Below, one piece after another: positions 53,760-63,249 of a stretch of DNA of 64,000 nucleotides. The stretch is from Armigeres subalbatus (lineage: Eukaryota > Arthropoda > Insecta > Diptera > Culicidae): contig NC_085140.1 of assembly GCF_024139115.2 (NCBI RefSeq), positions 294,839,293 to 294,903,292 of the forward strand, given 5' to 3'. The first letter of the stretch is position 1, and each line of letters starts with the position of its first letter. The notes beneath the pieces are model-generated. The model was not told where the DNA came from, did not search any database, and worked only from the letters and a program-made list of their open reading frames with translations. The position numbers and the translations under genes are program-made.

Positions 53760-54413
53760 TGTAGGCGCTCAGTGAAAGAAGGGATTTCCGAGTTTTTAAT
53801 CGTTTAATCGACCGATAAAAACTTCCTAAAAGTATACGGAGTTATAGCTACAATAGTTGTACATACTTGTTTTACTTACATTTAGTTCTTTCAGGTTTTA
53901 TTTCCAGGAAATTCTTACGTTAAAGTATCGGTTACGAGTTCTACTTTCATGAATCGATTACTGCCTGGTTCTATAATTAAGAATAAGCTGTTATTTAGTC
54001 TAAATCATGGCTCGCAAATTTACCGGTTCAAAGCGTTGTTTGGTTACGGGAGGGAATTAGATAGAAACAATCGTTTGAAGTTAACCTATTTTCGAGAGAA
54101 TTCATTAGATACGAAATATAGGTTCAATTTCTTCTTAAGTTACCTATGCTTATAGTTCACTGAAACTACTGAACTTAATAAACTTCATGAGCATCAAATT
54201 AGCACAATTTAGGGTATTATATCGTAATTTAAGTAATAATGAGCTTCTTAGTAATTATGCAATTCTGTTTTACATTTCATTGCACATCTGACAGCCTTCT
54301 TCACCTCGCATGTCCGTTGGCATTGACATTGACGTCTATTGATGTATAGGCATGTTGCAAGGCACATCCTATTGTGCTAGTAAGTGAGGCGCGCCGACCA
54401 AGGGGTCGTCACA
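53760..54413. mobile_element. 654-bp solo LTR with 5-bp target duplication
   Basis: Starts TGTAGGCGCTCAGTG and ends GGGGTCGTCACA (TG...CA). CACCT is duplicated at 53755-53759 and 54414-54418, and deleting the insert restores LINE B sequence exactly. An AATAAA polyadenylation-like hexamer lies near 54177. No internal retrotransposon region is present, so it is a solo LTR left by recombination. Superfamily cannot be told from the LTR alone. A 68-codon ORF in it is not a gene. Confidence 0.85.
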
Positions 54414-54584
54414 CACCTCGATTTCGTCACCACCGATACAAACTCGTGGTGGGTGGCTTACATGGTCCTCTCTTGAGCCTTTTCCTATCATGTACTTCGT
54501 CTTCGACGTGTTGATGACTAGTCCAATCGTGCTTTACGTGCCATGATATCAATGTGGTCGGCAAAACCAACTAACTAACTGGAA
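54414..54584 (-). pseudogene. LINE B-family RT fragment, distal piece
   Basis: Continues the fragment at 53553-53759 beyond the LTR: CACCTCGATTTCGTCACCAC, ACTCGTGGTGGGTGGCT, TGTACTTCGTCTTCGACG, then an internal deletion of roughly 60 bp, then GTGCCATGATATCAATGTGG. Confidence 0.85.
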
Positions 54585-55540
54585 CTGTGTTCAGAGTTCA
54601 AAACTTAGAACACCAAGGCACGCTCTTGGCTCATGTTCTGTTCATGATGCATCTCTGTTTGTAATACTATGTTCGCACAACGGCCTGAATGGCATGTAAT
54701 TCAAAATATCGACAAAAGAAAGCTCATCAAGATAGCTGAATAACATTTTTTAAGGTCCTAGTGCGAACATAGTTGGGGAACTGCTCCTGGAATTCTACGC
54801 TACGCTATTCATCCCATCAAAAACAAAGCAATGGAAAGGTACCTATTTGATTTGTTTCTTATTTTTGCGAAAAAAAACTGAGCACACATGTTGACAAAAA
54901 AAGCGACGAAATTGGTGCCGTATTTCTTTGTTTCGCGATGAGATGAATATATGTTCAGTGAGATAGAGATAGGGACAGTTCCCATATAAGTTCATGAAGT
55001 GTATATGAAAAGGTGTCGACGTTGGGAGTGGTATTGTTAAGAAGATTAGAGTCACTCCTTGCTCAAACAACTTCCAGAAATGGGTTGCTTAACCCAAGAA
55101 ACATTGGGGGCGTGTGAAGCGCGTGTTACACCAAAAATAGTCTTCTTCAACTTAAAACTGGCTTATTCAACAAAAATTGTTTATTGGGGAACGCCATCAC
55201 TACGCTCACTGAAACCATATAGAATAAAAAAAAATAAAATAAAATAAAAAATAAAAATAACAAGCATTGATCCCGTATTATTACGAATTCAATCAGCAAT
55301 GAGGATTTTATAGAACTTTGTGCCATAAAATTAAATTCTTTTGACCTATTTATTTCATTTTCTCTTTGTTATGTTAAACAATTTCCGAAACAATGTGAAT
55401 CCCATATAATTTGCTACGTAACACACCATTATCATCAGAACTTGTGTTGAGACAAAGAGCTGGAATTGTATTTTCCACCACAGAACAACTGAAACAATTT
55501 TCTTAGTTGCCGACAGAACGAAAAATATCGCAATTATCAC
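54585..55540. other. No gene called; would be intron of the 55541 exon if that is real
   Basis: Short unrecognised ORFs. AAAATAAAATAAAATAAA low-complexity run at about 55228-55260. No acceptor or downstream exon identified. Confidence 0.4.
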
Positions 55541-55696
55541 CTTTCCCCCGGTGCCCTCTATCTCCTCGGTGCCATTTCTACAAGAGTAATTCAATCGACC
55601 CATTAAAGCCAGGACGACAGCGTCCTGGCTTGAATTCCTGGCCTGCAACGAAGGCAATAGTTTTAGCGCCAGCAGCAGCAACAGGGAAGCAAGCAT
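55541..55696 (-). CDS. Candidate first coding exon of a secreted or membrane protein
   Basis: The first in-frame ATG (55694-55696) has GCAAAT before it, an acceptable insect initiation context. The frame encodes MLASLLLLLALKLLPSLQA, a textbook secretory signal (Leu-rich core, small residue at the end). A mature segment follows with NSS and NYS glycosylation sites, ending TGGK. The exon ends GGGGGAAAG with GTGATAATT following, a reasonable splice donor, after exactly 52 codons (phase 0). The open frame runs past the donor to 55355 with hydrophobic, intron-like content. No downstream exon or family is recognised. A 10-bp perfect hairpin lies within it. Confidence 0.42.
55608..55631. repeat. Perfect 10-bp stem hairpin in the candidate exon
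   Basis: AGCCAGGACG, a 4-base spacer, then CGTCCTGGCT. It lies within the mature-protein part of the candidate exon. Confidence 0.7.
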
Positions 55697-55858
55697 ATTT
55701 GCTCCGTTCTTGACTTCTTCCACGCGTTTCGCTCATCTCTAATCTGGATGATTCCAGGTGGCAGATAAGACTCGGGCTATATTTGCGCTGTGCACTGCGA
55801 AAATAGCCTTGGTATGGTTTCACACCGTGGCACTCCTTCGTGCGAAAACTGGACACGA
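55697..55858 (-). promoter_or_regulatory. Possible 5' leader / core promoter of the candidate exon
   Basis: Minus-strand sequence upstream of the ATG is less AT-rich than average, with initiator-like GTCCAGTTTTC (about 55853) and TCGCAGTGC (about 55795). No TATA box and no well-spaced downstream element were found. It ends abruptly at the foldback element at 55860, so the native promoter may have been separated or replaced. Confidence 0.25.
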
Positions 55859-55859
55859 T

Positions 55860-56232
55860 CTAAATGATATCAATATCCTAACAACAGGTGTGCTGGGAGG
55901 TAGACATAGTCAAAATTAATTCTATTATCTTAAGAAAATTATTAAGCTCTTTTAGTGGAATATCTTCACGTGTCATAAGAGTATAGTACTATTCCATTCA
56001 ATTTCACCGTGTTGTAATCTTTTTAGATACGCATTTCAACTTCAACTGTAGAGCCGCCGAGTTAAGTACAAGACACTGAAGGTCGAAATACGTATCTGTA
56101 AATATTACAACGTGGTGGAATTAGAAGGAATAGTACTAAACTCGTCTTATGACAGATTAATTAAGATAATTGAATTAATTTTAATTAGGTTTTCCTCCCA
56201 GCATATGTTGTTAGGATATTGAAGTCATTTAG
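55860..56232. mobile_element. Foldback element (~370 bp) abutting the candidate gene start
   Basis: Left arm CTAAATGATATCAATATCCTA...TGCTGGGAGG and right arm CCTCCCAGCATATGTTGTTAGGATATTGAAGTCATTTAG are inverse. Further pairing includes AAAATTAATTCTATTATCTT, GTACTATTCC and ATACGTATCTGTAAATATTAC. The core has AAGTACAAGACACTGAAGGT. No clear target duplication. Non-coding. Confidence 0.8.
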
Positions 56233-57740
56233 TTAGCACGAAATAGTAATTATCTGTCTAACCCTGATTACGACTCAAGATTATCAATTTTACATGCGTT
56301 ATGATTGATTATTGAATACAATCCAGCTAAACGATGTAATTGTTCACCTCCCGACTCCAAATATAACTAAAATAGGCTTTCGTATAGGTTCGTATCCCGC
56401 CGTAGTTAATAAAAAAACATATTGAAAAAGTGGAATATTCATCACCGGTTTTATGTAAATTTCCTGTCCATTGTCCAATAGTAAATGTTATATGTTCAAT
56501 GCTCAACGTCTGACCGAAGATGATTTTCATTTCATTATTATCAACTCATAATACTGGATCCGTCTACAAAATGTATATGTAAATTTAAAAGTCTTGTCAG
56601 TTCCTTTGAAAACATGTACAAATCCAATGGATTTTATCAATCACAATTTGATCCACAACAACAGTCCAGGATTTGCCCGGCTTTCATTTCGAAACTTACA
56701 ACTGTGCGCTGCCGTCTGCTTCATCCCACGCTTTGCCACATTCTACGTAGACGATTTGATGTCGTACGCTGCAGCTGGCTGGATACGGTCGACGGAATGA
56801 TTTACTATGTTCCTATTCACCGTCGGACACTCGCCCGAGCAGGGTGGCAGCTTCCTTCCGGTTCGTTTCCCACGGGGGGTGGTCCATAATTGCGTTTAAT
56901 GTACCGGGCTGACGTGTACTACAACTAACATACTACAATACGGTTACTGGGAGACTGCATCCATGGACCTCTGCTTGGGGCGCTTGCGGGTGTTTATGTT
57001 CCTTCCGTGTGATAGCCAGCCGTAGTAGCGTTCTCCTCGCAACGCAAAATTACCCCTGCTGGTAGCAGTTGGGACCATTGGCGCAATTCGAATATTTAGA
57101 TGCGACTCTTTCTGTGTTAGTCGAACTTTTTTTTTTTGTAATTTTGAGCTATCGTCCACAGAGGACGGAAGAATGGACGGAAAGAGAGCACTTAATCAGA
57201 TTGAAATGGCTCCAGCAGACATAAACTGAAAATGCAAATTGACCATCACTTGAGCTCAAGTATGCAAATATTATGGCCAGCAGTAGATTGCGAATTGAAG
57301 TAGCAGTGTACAGGCACCTTACGGTTAGAATCGTGTTTCAATATTTAAATTTTAAAGTTTGGTTCATAAAAAGTGGAATAAAAAAATATTGCACGGAACG
57401 AATGTAGGTAGTTACACGCTTAATTCATTCACCGAGTTCACAGCGTATTTTGTTTCTTTTCCCAAGTTGAGCACCGCCTATTCTCAGCACTTATGATGTC
57501 TGTTGAAATCTCAGTAAACGTTGCTGAGATACGGAAAATATTGCAAATCAGTATCCATGCACGGCATACAAAAAACCAAGACGATGCTCTACGGTCTCAG
57601 CATGCTTACTTTTGTATTCTGGGACATGTGGAATTGTCTTGAAGTGTAATTTTTCTCTTGTTGTTTGTATATGTACGTGTCAGTATCAAACGTTAATTTT
57701 TACCAAAATTTGGTTTTAGAACTTTACATTAAAACAGCGG
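56233..57740. other. No confident gene; GC-richer island 56640-57200
   Basis: Within the island a minus-strand ORF (57159-56944, 71 codons; basic, with FALRGERYYGWLSHGR) and two plus-strand ORFs (56594-56889) are protein-like in composition but unrecognised, and the plus-strand ones overlap each other. It might hold an exon of an unknown gene. The remainder (57200-57740) is AT-rich with nothing recognisable. Confidence 0.35.
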
Positions 57741-57744
57741 TACC

Positions 57745-57770
57745 GGATTTTGACCTTACTTACTTACTTA
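57745..57770 (-). repeat. TAAG microsatellite tail of a LINE
   Basis: TTACTTACTTACTTA on plus equals a (TAAG)n tail on the minus strand, at the 3' end of the LINE fragment that extends to 58579. Confidence 0.75.
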
Positions 57771-58579
57771 TGGGTACTGTACACCTCCGATGGTGCAAAG
57801 GACCGACTTGAAAGATCTCCATCCTGAGTGTTGCCCGGCTATCGCTTTAACCTGTTGCCAGGTTAGATTTTGGTCGACCTTTTTATTTCTTTATTGAGAC
57901 TTCGCCGCCATGAGCCTCTGGGTCTGCCTCTGCTGCGATGTCCCGCTGGGTTCCAGTCTATTGCTTGTTTACAGATTTCGTTTCCGCCCCTACGTAGTGT
58001 GTGGCCAACCCAGCCCCACTTTCAATCCCGAATTTCTGTTGCTATCTGCCTCTGGTGTCAACGAAAATGCAGCTCATTGTTTGAGATCCAGTTGTGAGGC
58101 CACCAGGCCCGAATTATATACCGCAGGCATCTGTTGATGAACACCTTCAGCCGTTGAATGTTCTCCACTGATACACACCATGTTTTGATAGCGTATAACA
58201 GCACAGATTTCACGTTAGAGTTGAAAATTTGTATTTTGGAGCGTTCACTTATCTGTCTGTTTTTCCAGATATTTCTTAAACTCGCAAAGGCAGCCCTTGC
58301 TTTATTGATCCGTGCGCCTATGTCGATCTTGGTATCCCCGTCTGACGCCATTTGGCTACCAAGATATTGGAAGCTTTCAAAATTCTCCACTGATTGCCCG
58401 GCTACTGTGATACTGGAAGGGGCCACCGTGTTTACATCCAACGATTTGGTTTTGTTGACGTTGATGACTAAACCTGCCGAAGAGGAGCGCTCGACAAGGT
58501 CGTTGAGCTTACTCTGCATATCAGAGCGCCGGTAAGCGAGGAGTGCAACATCATCAGCCAATTCGAAGCAGGCCTGGCA
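57771..58579 (-). pseudogene. Non-LTR retrotransposon C, RT C-terminal fragment
   Basis: A second LINE family. In sense order: FELADDVALLAYRR (RT motif C with the Asp pair), AGLVINVNKTKS, FQYLGSQMASDGD, INKARAAFASLRNIW, SVLLYAIKTWCV; after two in-frame stops, KWGWVGHTLRRGGNEIC and DWNPAGHRSRGRPRGSWRR; then the TAAG tail. It is 5'-truncated: the frame begins at the TA boundary of the transposon at 58580. The C-terminal GHTLR/RGRPRGSWRR layout is standard for these elements. Confidence 0.88.
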
Positions 58580-58581
58580 TA

Positions 58582-59883
58582 AGGACTGTATCGAAAATAA
58601 GTTATCCACAATGTTTTTCTTTCAAATTATATAAAAATGATATTTTATTCAAATAAGCGATGATTTCTTAATTGTACGAGATTTAACTTGAACACTTTGG
58701 AGCTTGAATACAAATAATATTATTCCTTCACGAATTTTCGAATTTTGGATCGCACACCTTTCATCAAGTTCCGGACAAGTGATACATCACATTTTTTGGA
58801 CGCTTGGGTCCAAATTTTTTTGAACTCCCGCATATTCCCAGCGGCTTTACCAGTCTTTTTGAAGACCCTCTTCACAATTGCCTAGTAACGTTCGATGGGC
58901 CGAAGCTGAGGACAATTTGGTGGGTTGATGTTTTTCTCAACGAAATCTATTCCTTTTTCCGTGAGCCAATTGAGGGTTGTTTTAGCATAGTGCGCCGACG
59001 CTAAATCCGGCCAAAATAGTGGGGGGGTATTGTGCTTTTTATACAAAGGCAGCAACCTCTTCTGCAGACACTCCGATCGATAAATTTCTGCATTAATAGT
59101 TCCGGTGGTGTAAAATATGGTAGACTTCAAACCGCAGGAACATATTGCTTGCCATACCAGGACTTTTTTACCAAATTTCTCCACTTCAATCGACCTGTCC
59201 GCATCGCTTACATCCTCCCCTATGGCGGCAGTATAATATTGTGGACCTGGAAGAGTTTTTGAGTCCTCTTTCACGTACGTCTCGTCGTCCATCAAAATGC
59301 ATGCATCCGGTCGCTGCAGAATTCGCGAATACAATTTCCGGGCCCTTGTTGCTTGCCGCTGCTTCTGTTCTGCGCTTTGTTTGGCGATCTTCTGTTTTTT
59401 ATAGGTCTTCAGATTATTTCTTTGTTTGATACGTTGGATCATTCCGACGCTCGTTCCTGCTTTTTTAGCCAAATCACGAATAGACATTGACTTATTCCTT
59501 CTTATCAGCGAAACCACTTTCTGATCCAATTTCGGGTTGGAAGATCCGGGTTTTCTGCCTCTTCCTGGCAGGTCATCCAAAGTGTAGTGTTCCCCGTACT
59601 TGTCAATGATGGCTTTTACACTCGCGTGATGAATTCCAAATCGTTTCGCCAATTTTCGCATGGTTACACCCTTTTCACTCAGCCATGTGTCCAAAACTTT
59701 TTTCTTCACTTCCTTTTCAATGCGCGACATTTTGGAATCGATAAATTTAAACCGTGCAAACAATTAAACGAGCGAAAAATGACAGTCAAATGAACAACAG
59801 GAGGTGATAAATATGTTGAAAGCATCACAAATACATGCATACAACGCAAATGTATGTGGATAACTTATTTCCGATACACTCCT
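58582..59883 (-). mobile_element. 1.30-kb DD37E mariner-type transposon with TA target duplication
   Basis: TA at 58580-58581 and 59884-59885. Terminal inverted repeats of about 29 bp begin AGGACTGTATCGAAAATAAG on the left and AGGAGTGTATCGGAAATAAG on the right (inward), continuing TTATCCACA. A single gene fills the interior. The two ends differ at only two positions that I can see. Length, TA target and DD37E triad fit the IS630-Tc1-mariner superfamily, specifically the D37E lineage known in mosquitoes. Confidence 0.95.
58720..59763 (-). pseudogene. DD37E transposase with one in-frame stop
   Basis: Cut-and-paste transposase. From the ATG at 59763 (a second ATG 11 codons on, MSRIEKEV, may be the true start) it has a paired-type helix-turn-helix region (residues ~12-60 and ~75-115), a GRGRKPG hook motif (~67-73), and a catalytic triad D160 (DDETYV), D253 (WPDLASAHY), E291 (RPIERY). 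There are 37 residues between D253 and E291. A UAG at codon 294 follows ERY, where relatives usually have W (TGG). The frame then continues 53 codons to the natural stop at 58720, giving 347 codons. No frameshift seen. A single base change explains the inactivation. Confidence 0.93.
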
Positions 59884-59885
59884 TA

Positions 59886-60209
59886 CTTCTCAGAGTAGTC
59901 GAAATGTGCGTATCTTTTGCACTCCTCAAAAAGACCGCAGAGAGTGTGTTTCGCTTATCGCTCATTCTTTCTTTTCCACAACGCAGTGAGTCCTCTTTGT
60001 GTTTCTACTCTGCAGCGAATGCATTTGTCAGACACAAAGAGTTGAGGATAAATGATGAAATAAACACATCGTGTTCCTCAATGAGTTTTGACAAAACGGT
60101 GAATCAAACAGAATGAAAAAAAACATTGCCAAAGAAAGTAAAACGTAGCTGTTGATACTATTTACGAGTAATGAGATATTTTTGAATTTGCTGGCTTTTG
60201 GGATGTTTG
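59886..60209. other. No supported gene
   Basis: A 93-codon plus-strand ORF (59835-60116) starts inside the transposon end and is not recognised. It does not look like the missing part of LINE C, so the transposon and the truncated LINE are simply adjacent. Confidence 0.4.
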
Positions 60210-60213
60210 TTAA

Positions 60214-61490
60214 GGTACACTGGGGGAAGTGGAAAAAGGGGGTAAGTGTAAAAATCGACTCGAAAAATTAAAATTGTACATACTTTACAGTTTTTACCAC
60301 ATCATAACATTATGCAAGAATATACTTTGATGCTCACACTAATACTATGTTGAAATTTGTATAATGCATACACTAACACGGTTAACGCTTGAACTGTAAT
60401 TTTAGGTTTCGCAAAAAGTTGATTTTTGCATTCATAAAATCAGTTCTTATTTGCACCAATTATTCTTTTTCCAAGTTAATTTATATTACAGATGACCATT
60501 ATAATACAATTAAACTAATCCCATTCAATTGGTAGTGGTTTGTACCAAGAAAGCAAATAATTCAAAGATTTTACACTTACCCCAGGTATCAAACACTGCG
60601 GGGGAAGTGGATAATGTTCTAATTACGCATTTTTTTCTTCCCTCCAGAATTTATTTCGATAGCAATGAATCTTAATATGTTCCTTCTTTGATATCATTGT
60701 GATTCCAGTGGTGATTGGACTCATATAAATGAGAAAATGCCTTATTAATCCACCTATCGGTATTAATGCCTTTCACATGTTTTACATATGAAAAAAATGT
60801 ATAGAAAGTTAAAAATAGCACTGATAGGTAAATATATTGTATAATTCACATTAATTTTTATTATCGCCGTTAAATGCATTTTTTTGCGAACAAATTGGTT
60901 AAGGACAAGTGCTTAAGAATAGCTGATATTTTTGTACGTGCTTTGCGCACACACATACATACAAATACGCACATACAGACATCATCTCAATTCGTTAAAC
61001 TAAGTTGATTAGTTTATAACCCTGTAAGTCCCATTTTTCCCTTAAAAAGTTCATCTTTGGGCGAACATATAGACTTTACGTACACTTAGTGTTCGAGAAG
61101 GCAAAACCAGCCCTCCCCTAGCTATTACGAGAATTCCTTGAGGATCTATTCCGTTAAGGTAACAAAATTATTCCACAAAAGATAGTCAGAGCAATTATCG
61201 TATTGATTTTAGTTATATGTAACTACTAATCACTATTGAAGGTCAAGGTAACATGGGTTTTCCACTTACCCCATCCCACTAGGGTAAGTGGAAAAACAAC
61301 TCCTAATTTTAAAATCTATTTCCACAAATTTCAAGCGACCAAAATGGAATGAATTACCGCACAGTTGGTGCAAAATCGACTGTTTTTGATAGCCCATTTT
61401 AATTGAACGCATTTAAATCATTTAAACTGGTGTTACACTAATTCAAACATGCACTGTCGATTTTTCCTTTTCCACTTCCCCCAGTGTACC
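60214..61490. mobile_element. 1.28-kb TTAA-flanked TIR element
   Basis: TTAA at 60210-60213 and 61491-61494. The ends are exact inverses: GGTACACTGGGGGAAGTGGA and its complement. The terminal motif is echoed inside (CTGCGGGGGAAGTGGATAA near 60597; CCACTTACCCCATCCCACTAG near 61262). AT-rich interior with no transposase; another repeat is nested at 60930-61110. Possibly an internally rearranged TTAA-target (piggyBac-like) derivative. Confidence 0.75.
60930..61110 (+). repeat. GAGAAAGGCA-family repeat, nested copy
   Basis: ACACACATACATACAAATAC, CAGACATCATCTCAATTCG, GATTAGTTTATAACCCTGT, CTTTACGTACACTTAGTGTTC and GAGAAGGCAAAA match the family at 26660-27385. Confidence 0.65.
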
Positions 61491-61494
61491 TTAA

Positions 61495-62185
61495 CAAAAC
61501 TATTTAGAAGCCTTGTACTACCAACATTATTCCGCTCCACCTGCTTTAAAATAATTTACTGACGAGACGATTTCTAAATACAATTTACAAATACTAAATA
61601 CAATTATTATTTGAACGGCACCTTGAATGAAGTTATTTCGTTGTCTACAAGCTTCAGAATAATGTTCACGGCCGTATGAAAGTCTTCATACATGTTAATT
61701 GCAAAACGCTGTCTATTTCGCACAATTCTGTGTAAAATAGTTTTAGAAAAGATTTATGATTTATGCCAAGCGAAAAATAATCAGTTTAAATTACCCTTCC
61801 GCCTGTAGGCGAATAAGGTTGCATGAAGAAGAAGAAGCCGAAAGATATTTGAAAAAATAAAAATCAAAATCGAAATTATGTGTTTTTTATACAATATAAG
61901 GAAAGTTCGTCCCCGTACTGCTAACCGCTTTTATCTAAATTGCTTCTAGAATCTTCGAGAAACGTTTTAAAAATTCCACCGTTTGCTCTCCCGTGCCATT
62001 CCTTTCAAACATCATCTTTTGGCTTTCTGCTTATTCTATTTTATTCAGTCCTTATTCACCAATGTTATTCATTTTAGCATGGAGCTCTAAACTTTATCAA
62101 AGCCTCGCCATTTCTAACTGAGACGTAGTTAACTAATTTTTCAAAGCGAAATATGTTTGTGTTCCAAAAAAAATCAGCAAGCTTC
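61495..62185. other. No supported gene
   Basis: AT-rich. A GAAGAAGAAG run near 61825 could be a SINE tail but no SINE body precedes it. Nothing else. Confidence 0.4.
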
Positions 62186-62186
62186 A

Positions 62187-62730
62187 TACACAGAAAAAAA
62201 TGTTGCGGTGGAAACTACCATTCCGAGGGTTATTTTAAGAATACGCACCGACGATTTTCAGCAGATAACAAACCCGTTTGATTTTACCATGCGCGCAGTA
62301 AAAATCAACTGGGGTCCCTGTGGAATGTTGTCACATGAACTGAATCAGTGGTGAATTTCTCTGAAACCATGGTTAATTTAAGGTGGTTATACAACAAAGC
62401 CACAAATCAGCCATCTTGGTAACCACGTGTTTTTTCTAGTAATTTTTCAAGAGCACAAATTAAGAAAACCTTAATGCCCATGGGTATGAAACATCCGTAG
62501 ATCGTTTGCTTACTCATGCTTAACAATCGACTTTAATTTCAGCATTGTACGAAAATTATTACGCTAGATTTGAACTTTTGACAATAGGAGTAGAAAATCG
62601 TGTGGTGAATTAGAAATTCACCACATGGCTTGATTGTATAATCACCTTAACTGAAATTTTATAGTAGTTTTTAAAACAAGGCGTAGTTTACGAAATAGTA
62701 ACTTTTACCATGGAATTTTTTTTCTGTGTA
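62187..62730. mobile_element. ~540-bp ACACAG-ended MITE
   Basis: Starts TACACAGAAAAAAATG and ends AATTTTTTTTCTGTGTA, with TA at both edges. Subterminal GGTGGAAACTACC (left) and TTTTACCATGG (right) do not pair well. Non-coding; the 65-codon ORF over the left end is not a gene. Same terminal family as 53266-53552. Confidence 0.65.
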
Positions 62731-62794
62731 GAAAACGATATCGTTTCCAAGAATATTGCACTAAGTGGCTAGACCTGTGCGCCGAAGTATTTGT

Positions 62795-62895
62795 GAACGG
62801 CGGCGGCGTAAGACCATTTTTACACCGGCGGCGGCGGCGTCACGCTGTAAGCAATGTTCGGCGGCAGCGGCGGCGGCGTGAATCGGCGTGAATGA
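62795..62895. repeat. GGC trinucleotide repeat cluster
   Basis: Three interrupted GGCGGCGGC runs (about 62798, 62827 and 62862) linked by CGTGAAT-type spacers, in otherwise AT-rich DNA. No open gene is attached. Confidence 0.75.
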
Positions 62896-63005
62896 TTTTA
62901 AGCTGAGAAAAAAAAATCACGCAGTAAGGCCTATCATGCTTTTATTGTATTTTAGGTTTTTGTACAATTGCTAGCTACAGATAGACTGATAGGGTGAACA
63001 TGCTA

Positions 63006-63172
63006 AGGGAACGTCCATAAATTACGTAACGCTTTGAGGGGGGCGGGGGGGTTGAGCGAAGTGTGACGATCCTTACAAAATTTCCAGATGTTTCATACAA
63101 AAAGTGTGACATGGGGGGGAGGGGGGTTGAAAATTGCCAATTTTTGCGTTACTTAATTAATGGATCTTCCCT
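63006..63172. mobile_element. 167-bp ACGTAA-type TIR MITE
   Basis: The left end AGGGAACGTCCATAAATTAC is mirrored by the right end (AGGGAAGATCCATTAATTAA reading inward), then GTAACGC in both. Inside are CATACAAAAAGTGTGACATG and G-rich runs. A truncated copy lies at 47476-47591 and a half copy at about 53161-53265. Confidence 0.8.
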
Positions 63173-63249
63173 AATAGCTATAGCTTGTATCTCCACAGCA
63201 AAAGTTTACATAACATCTTTCATTAGGATATTGCCGCATCACAGCACAT
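63173..63249. other. Spacer
   Basis: Short spacer between the MITE and the array; nothing recognised. Confidence 0.4.

Noticed and set aside
59032..59429. Plus-strand ORFs over the transposon
   Set aside because: Antisense to the DD37E transposase, with no independent features.
61815..61840. SINE tail (GAAGAAGAAG)
   Set aside because: No SINE body or head precedes it, so a simple triplet run is sufficient.
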